A model generated the notes under the pieces. The model had not been told where the DNA came from and did not search any database. It saw only the letters and a program-made list of their open reading frames with translations. A DNA stretch of 9,688 nucleotides from Tidjanibacter sp. (GTDB lineage Bacteria > Bacteroidota > Bacteroidia > Bacteroidales > Rikenellaceae): NCBI GenBank assembly GCA_017379955.1, contig JAFNVE010000031.1, positions 1 through 9,688 on the forward strand. Direction: 5' to 3'. Below, piece after piece: positions 1 through 6,320 of the stretch (positions are counted from its first letter, which is position 1; each line of letters opens with the position of its first letter). A program made the position numbers and the translations under genes.

Positions 1-27
1 ATCCAAGAAAACAATGTTTGGTTTCAT
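1..27 (-). CDS. Start of an unidentified gene (N-terminal 9 codons only)
   Basis: Reading the minus strand from an ATG at 27-25 gives MKPNIVFLD before the window ends. It starts 17 nt after the tcdA stop on the same strand, so it is probably the third gene of a tatD-tcdA-X operon. The opening (Met-Lys, hydrophobic beta strand, Leu-Asp) resembles the start of Bacteroidales D-2-hydroxyacid dehydrogenases, but nine residues cannot establish a family. This is an open guess, and the frame could be non-coding. Confidence 0.4.
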
Positions 28-44
28 TATTTTGGTATTTTATT

Positions 45-767
45 CTATTTCAATTCGTTAATCAGGTCACGCACAACAACCGATGCACAGTGACAACCAA
101 AGATGGCAGGCATATAGGATATTGTGCCGACATTGGATTTCTTGTTCTGCTCCTCGCAGATAATCATCGCACCTTCGCGCACGGGTTCAGGCGAGAATAC
201 CGCCCAAACGCCACTTCTAATACCCATTTTGTGCAGTCGCTTGCGCAACATATGAGCAAGAGGGCAGTGGTGCGACTTGCCGATATCCTTCACTTCTACA
301 AGTTCGGGTTGGGTCTTTGCGCCTGCTCCCATTGCACTGACAACTCTCATATTTCTATCAAGCGCGGCCTTAATAAGGTTGGCTTTCGGAGAGAGAGTAT
401 CAATGCAATCTACCACATAATCAAATGGTGCCGAATCAAGCAAATCAAAAGTCTTTTGGTCTTTTATATAGTCATTTACAACCGTCAGCTCAACCAAAGG
501 ATTAATATCTCTGAGTCGCTCTGCCATTACCTCGGCCTTAGGCTTTCCGATAGTGCTGTTGAGTGCCAGGAGTTGGCGATTGAGGTTACTCTCGCTAACT
601 GTGTCTGCATCTGCAATTGTCAGCTTGCCAATACCTGTCCTGACCAGCATTTCGGCAGCGTATGCTCCAACACCTCCTAACCCGACTACAAGGACATGTG
701 CGGAGCGTAAGATGTTAATCTTCTCCTCGCCTAAAAGTAACTCTGTTCTCTCTTGCCAATTACTCAT
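45..767 (-). CDS. tcdA: tRNA threonylcarbamoyladenosine dehydratase (TcdA/CsdL, ThiF-E1 family)
   Basis: This 240-aa E1-like (ThiF/MoeB/HesA) protein matches TcdA, which uses ATP to cyclise t6A37 of ANN-decoding tRNAs to cyclic t6A in the cytoplasm. Visible hallmarks are the glycine-rich nucleotide loop GLGGVG at residues 29-34, the acidic strand IADAD (51-55), the E1 motif NLNRQ (61-65), lysines 75/77 in GKPKAE, VVDCID (118-123), and the C-terminal GTISYMPAIFG typical of this subfamily. The length is slightly below the E. coli protein (about 268 aa). I start at the ATG at 767, one base after the tatD stop. The frame is open further upstream only to a TTG at 785 that overlaps tatD. The 1-nt spacing from tatD indicates co-transcription and translational coupling. 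ThiF or MoeB are alternatives, but no thiamine or molybdopterin genes are adjacent. Confidence 0.9.
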   Translation of the reverse strand: MSNWQERTELLLGEEKINILRSAHVLVVGLGGVGAYAAEMLVRTGIGKLTIADADTVSESNLNRQLLALNSTIGKPKAEVMAERLRDINPLVELTVVNDYIKDQKTFDLLDSAPFDYVVDCIDTLSPKANLIKAALDRNMRVVSAMGAGAKTQPELVEVKDIGKSHHCPLAHMLRKRLHKMGIRSGVWAVFSPEPVREGAMIICEEQNKKSNVGTISYMPAIFGCHCASVVVRDLINELK

Positions 768-768
768 A

Positions 769-1410
769 CTATATCTTTGATTCAAAAACTTTTATACAAT
801 TTTGGTTAATCTGTTGCTTTAACTCCTCCAAGGTAATATTTCGGAGCATTGCAACCTCGTCATAAACAGCCAAAACTCCCTCTTGACACTCATCACTCTC
901 TAAGAAAATAGACGAAAGAGGAGTGCTCTTTATTATTTCCCGACAGCGTGAAGATTGTAGCGAACGAGGTCCGAAACTGAGATACCAACCCTGCCTGATT
1001 ATCTCCTCTGCTTGTTCTGCTGAACCAATAAAAGAGTGGAAAATTGCAGTGTTAATAACTCTCTTTTTCAATAGACTTATCGTATCCGAAAGCGATTTGA
1101 CGGAGTGAATTATTATCGGTAAATTCCGCTTCTTAGATATCTCTATATGTTCTTCAAATATAGACTTTTGTATCTCTTTATCTAAACCAATACTATAATC
1201 TAATCCACACTCGCCAATAGCTAAAATATTAGCACTGTTTAAGGTTGAAATCTGTTGTTGATAATCGACCTTTTCGATATCCCACGGATGTACTCCCGCC
1301 GAACAGATTTTGTCTGTCGGAAATGGCTCAAAACCCAACCTCACCGAATAGATATTTCTATCTTCGGAGTTGGGATTGTGGGTGTGAATATCGAATAAGT
1401 CTGTTGCCAT
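769..1410 (-). CDS. TatD-family metal-dependent hydrolase
   Basis: This 213-aa TIM-barrel hydrolase belongs to the TatD family of metal-dependent DNases/phosphoesterases (two-metal site, probably cytoplasmic). The expected metal ligands are present in order: HxH at H9/H11 in DIHTHN, SAGVHPW (H41), the bridging Glu67 in GECGLDY, His102 in PIIIHS, His125 in FHSFIGS, and Asp173 in FLESDE. It is shorter than the usual 255-265 aa, with compact loops, but no catalytic residue is missing. The start is the ATG at 1410. An in-frame TTG at 1428 is rejected because the predicted transcription start (about 1426) lies inside the extended frame. It is the first gene of a minus-strand unit with tcdA 1 nt behind. 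The true substrate is unknown: family members act on DNA ends or other phosphoesters. The gene symbol is left blank because bacteria often carry several paralogues. Confidence 0.88.
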   Translation of the reverse strand: MATDLFDIHTHNPNSEDRNIYSVRLGFEPFPTDKICSAGVHPWDIEKVDYQQQISTLNSANILAIGECGLDYSIGLDKEIQKSIFEEHIEISKKRNLPIIIHSVKSLSDTISLLKKRVINTAIFHSFIGSAEQAEEIIRQGWYLSFGPRSLQSSRCREIIKSTPLSSIFLESDECQEGVLAVYDEVAMLRNITLEELKQQINQNCIKVFESKI

Positions 1411-1432
1411 TGCTATTTCTTGTTTCAAATCA

Positions 1433-1440
1433 CAAATATA
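1433..1440 (-). promoter_or_regulatory. Bacteroidetes -7 box for tatD-tcdA
   Basis: Reading 1440 to 1433 on the minus strand gives TATATTTG, a match to the sigma-ABfr -7 consensus TAnnTTTG. The start would fall near 1426, leaving a leader of about 15 nt before the ATG at 1410. No clear -33 TTTG lies at 19-21 bp, so only the -7 element is supported. Confidence 0.5.
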
Positions 1441-1523
1441 GCCAATTATTGCAAAATTCGGAATTGTTCAAATATGGGTGAAAAAATATTTAAAAAGGGT
1501 GTGAAAAAGATAACAAAAAAGGC

Positions 1524-1540
1524 TTATTTCTATGAAATAA
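1524..1540. promoter_or_regulatory. Perfect 7+3+7 palindrome in the nqr promoter (candidate operator)
   Basis: TTATTTC-TAT-GAAATAA is a perfect inverted repeat with 7-bp arms and a 3-bp spacer. It fills the interval between the -33 region and the -7 box of the nqr promoter. That position suits a dimeric repressor site. As RNA it would not be transcribed from this promoter, so a DNA-level role is likelier. The composition is AT-rich, so chance remains possible. Confidence 0.4.
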
Positions 1541-1544
1541 ATCC

Positions 1545-1552
1545 TATCTTTG
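1545..1552 (+). promoter_or_regulatory. Bacteroidetes -7 box for the nqr operon
   Basis: TATCTTTG matches TAnnTTTG exactly. The predicted start is near 1559, giving a 5' leader of about 65 nt to nqrA. The -33 element is poor: no TTTG at 19-21 bp, only GCTTAT at 1522-1527, which overlaps the palindrome. A weak -33 with an operator-like repeat suggests regulated transcription. Confidence 0.55.
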
Positions 1553-1623
1553 TGCGAATTTTTGGAATTAGTTATAAGCAATTCTATAATACACAAATAT
1601 TCAACTATTTACATTAATTAACT

Positions 1624-2982
1624 ATGTCGAAAGTCATTAAATTGAAAAAAGGTCTCGACATCAAACTTGTCGGCGCTGCTGAGAAGACCGTGGTTGAAAT
1701 GCCCGTTAAAGGTCTTTATGCATCGTGCCCGACCGACTATGAGGGTTGCACACCCAAGATTTTAGTCAAGGTTGGTGATGTTGTCAAGGCCGGTTCGCCT
1801 CTCTATTTCGACAAAAACCGCCCCGAGGTGATGTTCTGCTCGCCTGTTAGTGGTGTGGTTAATGCGATTAACAGAGGTGAGAAGCGTAAAGTCCTTTCGG
1901 TTGTAGTGGAGGCTGATGGCAAGCAGGAGAGCGAATCTTTAGCTACCGATTTGGCTGCACTCTCGCGTGAGGAACTTGTTAAAACACTGCTCGACAGTGG
2001 TTTGTGGTCGCTCTTCTTGCAGCGTCCTTATGGTGTAATTCCTTCGCCTGCGGTAGCACCCCGTGCTATTTTCGTATCGGCATTTGACAGCGCACCGCTG
2101 GCTGCTGATATGGCATTCGTTCTCGAGGGCGAGAAGGAGAATCTCCAGAAGGGTATCGAGGTACTCTCGAAACTGACTGACGGTAAGGTCTATGTAGGCT
2201 TGAAGTCGGGCGTTAAGAGTGTTTGCGAGGAGTTGCAGGGTGCAGAGAAGTTCTACTTCGATGGTCCTCACCCCGCAGGTAACGTAGGTGTTCAGATTCA
2301 CCACATCGCTCCTATCTCGGCTGGCGAGGTTGTTTGGACTGTTAATGTTCAGGACTTGGCAATCATTGGTCGCCTCTTCCGTACCGGTGCTATGGATATG
2401 ACTCGTACCGTGGCAGTTACCGGCTCGCAGATTGAGAAACCTCAGTATGTTAAGTGTGTTGCAGGTGCACCCGTTAATGCAGTAGTTGCTGCTGCCGGTG
2501 GTGTAAAGGCTCAGAAAGAGGGCGATAGTGTTCGTCTGATTGATGGCAATGTTCTGACCGGTACCAAGCGCAGTGCAGATGACTATTGCAGCATCAAGTG
2601 CAACCAGATTACCGCAATTCCTGAGGGTGACAAGTATGAGTTCCTTGGCTGGGCTATGCCTCGTCTGAATAAGTTTTCTGCTTCGCACAGCTACTTCTCG
2701 TGGCTCTGCCCCAAGAAGGAGTACGACTTGGATACCAACCTCAATGGTGGCGTTCGCGCATACGTTGTAACAGGTCTGTATGAGAAGTTGCTCCCTATGG
2801 ATATCTATCCTATGTATCTGTTGAAGGCTATTCTGGCTCAGGATTTCGACAAGATGATTGGTTTGGGTATCTACGAGGTTGTAGAGGAGGATTTGGCACT
2901 CTGCGAGTTTGCTGATCCCTCGAAGACTGAGATTCAGACTATCCTCCGTGATGGTATTAACCTGATGATTAAAGAGATGTAG
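1624..2982 (+). CDS. nqrA: Na+-translocating NADH:quinone reductase subunit A
   Basis: This 452-aa protein is NqrA, the peripheral cytoplasmic subunit of Na+-NQR, which is linked to quinone binding next to NqrB and carries no redox cofactor of its own. The length fits the family (about 445-450 aa). Recognisable blocks are the N-terminal barrel-like segment (KLKKGLDIKLVGAAE, residues 6-20), KVGDVVKAGSPLYFDK (about 49-64), the FCSPVSGVV turn, the central DGPHPAGNVGVQIHHIAPI, and a C-terminal segment KLLPMDIYPMYLLKAILAQD characteristic of NqrA. There are no membrane helices. The ATG at 1624 has no Shine-Dalgarno sequence, only AT-rich leader as is usual in Bacteroidetes. It is first in the operon, and nqrB starts one base after its stop. 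Confidence 0.97.
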   Translation: MSKVIKLKKGLDIKLVGAAEKTVVEMPVKGLYASCPTDYEGCTPKILVKVGDVVKAGSPLYFDKNRPEVMFCSPVSGVVNAINRGEKRKVLSVVVEADGKQESESLATDLAALSREELVKTLLDSGLWSLFLQRPYGVIPSPAVAPRAIFVSAFDSAPLAADMAFVLEGEKENLQKGIEVLSKLTDGKVYVGLKSGVKSVCEELQGAEKFYFDGPHPAGNVGVQIHHIAPISAGEVVWTVNVQDLAIIGRLFRTGAMDMTRTVAVTGSQIEKPQYVKCVAGAPVNAVVAAAGGVKAQKEGDSVRLIDGNVLTGTKRSADDYCSIKCNQITAIPEGDKYEFLGWAMPRLNKFSASHSYFSWLCPKKEYDLDTNLNGGVRAYVVTGLYEKLLPMDIYPMYLLKAILAQDFDKMIGLGIYEVVEEDLALCEFADPSKTEIQTILRDGINLMIKEM

Positions 2983-2983
2983 T

Positions 2984-4156
2984 ATGAAAGCACTTAGAAA
3001 TTTTGTTGATAAAATTAAGCCGGCTTTCTCCAAGGGAGGTAAGTTCTCGGCTCTTGGATCGACCTTCGAGGGCTTTGAGACCTTCTTGTTTGTGCCTAAC
3101 ACAGTTACCAAGAAGGGTTCGCATATTCGCGACTGCGTCGATTTGAAGCGTGTGATGATTGTAGTGGTTCTGGCTCTGCTTCCCGCTGCTATCTTCGGTA
3201 TGTATAATGTTGGTTTGCAGCACTTCCGCGCATTTGGCGATTTGGCTGCTGCCGCTTCTATTTGGCAGTGCTTCTGGTTTGGTTTCTGGAAGGTACTTCC
3301 TATTATCGTAGTTTCCTATGTAACCGGTCTGGCAATTGAGTTTGCAATGGCGCAGATTCGTGGTGAGGAGATTAATGAGGGCTTCCTCGTCAGCGGTATG
3401 ATTATTCCTCTGGTGATGCCCGTTGATATTCCTCTCTGGATTGTTGCTCTGGGTACTGCATTTGCTGTTGTTATTGGTAAGGAGGCCTTTGGTGGTACCG
3501 GTATGAACGTGTTCAACCCCGCCATCTTGGCTCGTGCATTTGTCTTCTTCGCTTATACCTCGCAGATCTCTGGCGATCAGGTATGGGTAGAGGGTCTTGT
3601 TAAGGGCGGTGCTCTCGACTCGTTCTCGGGTGCTACTCCTCTGACCCAGTTGGCTGATGGTCTTGCTCCCGCAGCATTGCAGTCGACTCCTATGGATTGG
3701 TTTATCGGTACTATCCCCGGTTCGATTGGTGAGACTTCGTTTGTAGCAATTATGATTGGTGCTGCTATCCTGCTCTTTACAGGCGTAGCAAGCTGGCGCA
3801 CTATGCTCAGCGTATTTGCTGGTGGTTACCTGATGGGTTTGGTATTCAACCTCATCGGTGCTAACGACTATATGCTCTTGCCCGCACATCACCATCTCTT
3901 GCTTGGTGGTTTCGCATTCGGTGCTGTATTTATGGCTACCGACCCTGTTACCTCGGCTCAGACCAATTGCGGTAAGATTATCTACGGTTTGATGATTGGT
4001 GCACTTGCAGTGCTGATTCGTGTTGTCAACCCCGGTTATCCCGAGGGTATGATGCTCGCAATCCTCTTTATGAACGGTGTTGCTCCTCTGATTGACCACT
4101 ATGTGGTAGAGGCTAATATCCGTCGCCGTAACAAACGTGTCAAATTAGTTAAATAG
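2984..4156 (+). CDS. nqrB: Na+-translocating NADH:quinone reductase subunit B
   Basis: This 390-aa polytopic membrane protein is NqrB, the subunit that holds covalent FMN and riboflavin and is central to Na+ transport and quinone reduction. The flavin-attachment sequence SGATPL lies at residues 215-220, with Thr218 as the predicted FMN-phosphothreonine made by ApbE. Upstream are the conserved GKEAFGGTGMNVFNPA block (165-180) and a series of hydrophobic helices from about residue 55 onwards, including 55-72, 104-123, 136-164 and several C-terminal segments. FMATDPVTSAQTN is a family-typical late loop. The amphipathic, Lys-rich N terminus (1-50) should be cytoplasmic. The length is slightly under the Vibrio protein (about 415 aa). 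The start codon follows the nqrA stop by one base (TAG-T-ATG), implying translational coupling. Confidence 0.97.
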   Translation: MKALRNFVDKIKPAFSKGGKFSALGSTFEGFETFLFVPNTVTKKGSHIRDCVDLKRVMIVVVLALLPAAIFGMYNVGLQHFRAFGDLAAAASIWQCFWFGFWKVLPIIVVSYVTGLAIEFAMAQIRGEEINEGFLVSGMIIPLVMPVDIPLWIVALGTAFAVVIGKEAFGGTGMNVFNPAILARAFVFFAYTSQISGDQVWVEGLVKGGALDSFSGATPLTQLADGLAPAALQSTPMDWFIGTIPGSIGETSFVAIMIGAAILLFTGVASWRTMLSVFAGGYLMGLVFNLIGANDYMLLPAHHHLLLGGFAFGAVFMATDPVTSAQTNCGKIIYGLMIGALAVLIRVVNPGYPEGMMLAILFMNGVAPLIDHYVVEANIRRRNKRVKLVK

Positions 4157-4157
4157 C

Positions 4158-4165
4158 AGAGGAGG
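4158..4165 (+). promoter_or_regulatory. Strong Shine-Dalgarno sequence of nqrC
   Basis: AGAGGAGG sits 8 nt before the nqrC ATG at 4174. The other genes in the window have AT-rich or at best weakly purine-rich leaders, as normal for Bacteroidetes. It fixes the upstream ATG as the start and so includes the rubredoxin-like domain in the protein. Confidence 0.7.
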
Positions 4166-4173
4166 AATAAGAT

Positions 4174-4989
4174 ATGAAATTCAAATGTAAAGTTTGCGGA
4201 TACATCCACGAGGGCAATGCTGCTCCCGAGAAGTGTCCTGTATGTGGCGTAGATGCTTCGAACTTCGAGGCTATTGACGCTCCCGCTGCTCCTGCCAAGA
4301 AGGGTTTCCTCGGTGGTAAGAACAGCAACGCATATATCGTCTTCTACTCGACTGTAATGGTAGTTATCGTTGCAGCTCTGCTCGCATTTACCGCAATGTC
4401 GCTCAAAGAGCGTCAGGATGCAAACATCCTTGGCGAGAAGAAGACCGCTATTATGCAGTCGCTCGGTATTGAGGGTAACTATGACGATGTAGTTTCGGCC
4501 TATGTTGTAGATGCAAATGGTGATGTAATGTCGCAGTACAATGGTGACGATGCATTGCAGATGCTCTTCGATCTTCCTGGTGCTTATGCTGCTGGTACTC
4601 TCCCCGTATTCGAGAGCGCAGCTGATGGCCTTTATGTAATCCCCGTAACCGGTAAGGGTCTTTGGGATGAGATCTGGGGCTATGTTGCTTTGAAGAACGA
4701 TATGAATACTATTAAAGGTGTAGTTTTCTCGCACGCTGGTGAGACTCCTGGTCTGGGTGCAGAGATTGCTACTCCCAAATTCTGGGCTATGTTCCCCGAC
4801 AAGACTATCTTCGAGGGTGCAGAGTTTGTTGGTATCAATGTAGTTAAGGGTGGTGCAAAAGAGGGCGACAATCACGCTGTTGATGCACTGACCGGTGGTA
4901 CCAAGACTTCGATTGGCTTGCAGAATATGATTAAGGATAGTATTGCTAAGTATGTGCCTTTCTTGCAGAAGGCTATGTCTAACAATTAA
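4174..4989 (+). CDS. nqrC: NqrC subunit with an N-terminal rubredoxin-like domain fusion
   Basis: This 271-aa protein is in one uninterrupted frame. Residues 1-34 form a rubrerythrin-type rubredoxin knuckle: C5-x2-C8-G-Y, then C21-P-x-C24-G, CxxC-x12-CxxC, expected to bind one Fe (or Zn). An Ala/Pro/Gly-rich linker (35-52) leads to the normal NqrC start [12 protein letters not shown], one membrane helix (about 54-74), and the extracytoplasmic FMN domain. That domain contains [12 protein letters not shown] (187-198) and the flavin-attachment site D237-A-L-T-G-G-T243, with Thr243 the predicted FMN site. The Ala of the common SGAT motif is Gly here. NqrC is normally N-in, so the metal domain should be cytoplasmic, close to NqrF and NqrD/E. 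No ATG suitable for a conventional NqrC lies between the linker and the helix, and a strong Shine-Dalgarno precedes the upstream ATG. It sits 17 nt after nqrB and 15 nt before nqrD. The NqrC identity is certain; the role of the added domain is unknown. Confidence 0.96.
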   Translation: MKFKCKVCGYIHEGNAAPEKCPVCGVDASNFEAIDAPAAPAKKGFLGGKNSNAYIVFYSTVMVVIVAALLAFTAMSLKERQDANILGEKKTAIMQSLGIEGNYDDVVSAYVVDANGDVMSQYNGDDALQMLFDLPGAYAAGTLPVFESAADGLYVIPVTGKGLWDEIWGYVALKNDMNTIKGVVFSHAGETPGLGAEIATPKFWAMFPDKTIFEGAEFVGINVVKGGAKEGDNHAVDALTGGTKTSIGLQNMIKDSIAKYVPFLQKAMSNN

Positions 4990-5004
4990 TTTAGGTAGAA
5001 GACA

Positions 5005-5655
5005 ATGAGTAATGAAGTAAAAGAGGCGTTGTTTTCGCCTAAGAATATGCAGTCGCTCACCAATCCTTTCAGCCGCAACAACCCCGTTATCGTTCAGATT
5101 CTGGGTATCTGCTCGGCACTCGCTGTAACAGTGCAGCTGAAACCTTCGGTGGTGATGGCTCTTTCAGTGACCGTTGTTACCGGTCTTTCGAACCTTATCT
5201 TGTCGCTTCTGCGTAAGGGTATTCCAGATCGTATCCGTATTATCGTACAGTTGGTTGTTATCGCTGCGTTGGTAATCTTGGTAGATCAGGTGCTCAAAGC
5301 ATTTGTTTACGATGTAAGCAAGCAGCTCTCCGTATATGTTGGTCTGATTATTACCAACTGTATCGTGATGGGTCGCGTAGAGGCATTTGCACTCTCCAAC
5401 AAACCCTGGCCCTCGTTGCTCGATGGTATCGGTAACGGTTTGGGTTATGGTATTATTCTGGTTATTATCGGCTTCGTTCGCGAGCTCTTTGGTTCGGGCA
5501 CTCTCTGGGGTGTTCGCATCATCCCCGAGTCGTTCTACGAGGCTGGCTATGCAAACAACGGTCTGATGCTCTTCCCTCCGATGGCACTGATTCTGGTTGG
5601 TATCATCATCTGGGTACACCGTTCGAAAAACACTGATTTACAAGAAAAAGAGTAG
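5005..5655 (+). CDS. nqrD: Na+-translocating NADH:quinone reductase subunit D
   Basis: This 216-aa integral membrane protein of the NqrD/RnfE family has about six helices. The two family cysteines are in place: C36 in the half-helix QILGICSALAV and C119 in LIITNCIVMGRVEAFA. With the matching pair in NqrE they hold an intramembrane 2Fe-2S centre that passes electrons from NqrF to the FMN of NqrC. The cytoplasmic N-terminal stretch (NPFSRNNPVIVQ) and the late segment GFVRELFGSGTLWGV are also typical. Neighbours nqrC and nqrE distinguish it from the Rnf paralogue RnfE. The ATG at 5005 is preceded by a purine-rich stretch (AGGTAGAAGA), a weak ribosome-binding candidate. nqrE follows after 9 nt. 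Confidence 0.97.
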   Translation: MSNEVKEALFSPKNMQSLTNPFSRNNPVIVQILGICSALAVTVQLKPSVVMALSVTVVTGLSNLILSLLRKGIPDRIRIIVQLVVIAALVILVDQVLKAFVYDVSKQLSVYVGLIITNCIVMGRVEAFALSNKPWPSLLDGIGNGLGYGIILVIIGFVRELFGSGTLWGVRIIPESFYEAGYANNGLMLFPPMALILVGIIIWVHRSKNTDLQEKE

Positions 5656-5664
5656 CATTAGAGT

Positions 5665-6279
5665 ATGGAAACATTGAACCTTTTTATCAAGTCGATTTTC
5701 GTCGATAATATGGTGTTCGCTTTCTTCTTCGGTATGTGTTCTTACATTGCCGTTTCGAAGAAGGTGAAGACAGCCAACGGTCTTGGCTTGGCAGTAATTT
5801 TTGTGCTCACAGCTACTGTGCCTATCAACTTCCTGATCAACAAGTATATTCTTAGCCCCGGTGCTTTGAGTTGGATTAGCGATAGTTTTGCAGGTGTAGA
5901 TTTGAGTTTTTTGAGTTACATCCTCTTTATTGCCGTTATTGCAGCATTTGTGCAGTTGGTTGAGATGGTGGTGGAAAAGTTTGCCCCCGCACTTTACAAC
6001 CAGCTCGGTATCTTCCTCCCTCTGATTGCCGTTAACTGTGCAATTATGGGTGCTTCTCTCTTTATGCAGCAGAACAACTATCCCAATGCGGGTGTTGCTA
6101 CTGTTTATGGTCTGGGTTCTGGTATTGGTTGGTGGTTGGCAATCGTTATTATGGCTGCTATCCGCGAGAAGGTGACCTACTCGAATGTGCCCAAGGCGCT
6201 GAAAGGTCCCGGTATCGCCTTTATCATCACCGGTCTGCTCGGTATGTCGTTTATGATCTTCTCCGGTATTCAGTTGTAA
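5665..6279 (+). CDS. nqrE: Na+-translocating NADH:quinone reductase subunit E
   Basis: This 204-aa integral membrane protein of the NqrE/RnfA family has inverted topology relative to NqrD and about six helices. The conserved cysteines are C25 in [13 protein letters not shown] and C125 in [14 protein letters not shown]; they complete the shared intramembrane 2Fe-2S site with NqrD. The NqrE-type insertion around [13 protein letters not shown] (61-73) and [20 protein letters not shown] near the C terminus separate it from RnfA. The length equals the family norm (about 198-205 aa). It starts 9 nt after nqrD and ends 41 nt before nqrF, the widest gap within the operon. That gap contains no promoter-like TAnnTTTG, so nqrF should be read from the same message. 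Confidence 0.97.
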   Translation: METLNLFIKSIFVDNMVFAFFFGMCSYIAVSKKVKTANGLGLAVIFVLTATVPINFLINKYILSPGALSWISDSFAGVDLSFLSYILFIAVIAAFVQLVEMVVEKFAPALYNQLGIFLPLIAVNCAIMGASLFMQQNNYPNAGVATVYGLGSGIGWWLAIVIMAAIREKVTYSNVPKALKGPGIAFIITGLLGMSFMIFSGIQL

Positions 6280-6320
6280 TAGTGGAGAGTAGAGTTAAAA
6301 TGTAAAGAGAGAAACAAGTT

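Noticed and set aside
18..680. 220-aa plus-strand open frame at the left end
   Set aside because: It is antisense to tcdA, which has clear E1-family motifs; the plus-frame translation is Cys/His/Asn-rich with no domain.
768..785. Upstream TTG start for tcdA
   Set aside because: It would overlap tatD by 17 nt, and the ATG one base after the tatD stop fits the family start better.
1411..1428. Upstream TTG start for tatD
   Set aside because: The predicted transcription start near 1426 and the family start (MATDLFDIHTH) favour the ATG at 1410.
1939..3111. 390-aa minus-strand open frame across nqrA
   Set aside because: It lies antisense to a certain gene, its translation has no domain and is rich in Asn/Thr/Cys as typical of a codon-bias shadow, and it crosses the nqrA-nqrB boundary.
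2969..4099. 376-aa minus-strand open frame across nqrB
   Set aside because: It is an antisense shadow of nqrB, with a low-complexity polar translation and no recognisable start context.
4099..4875. 258-aa minus-strand open frame across nqrC
   Set aside because: It is antisense to nqrC, with composition of a shadow frame and no domain.
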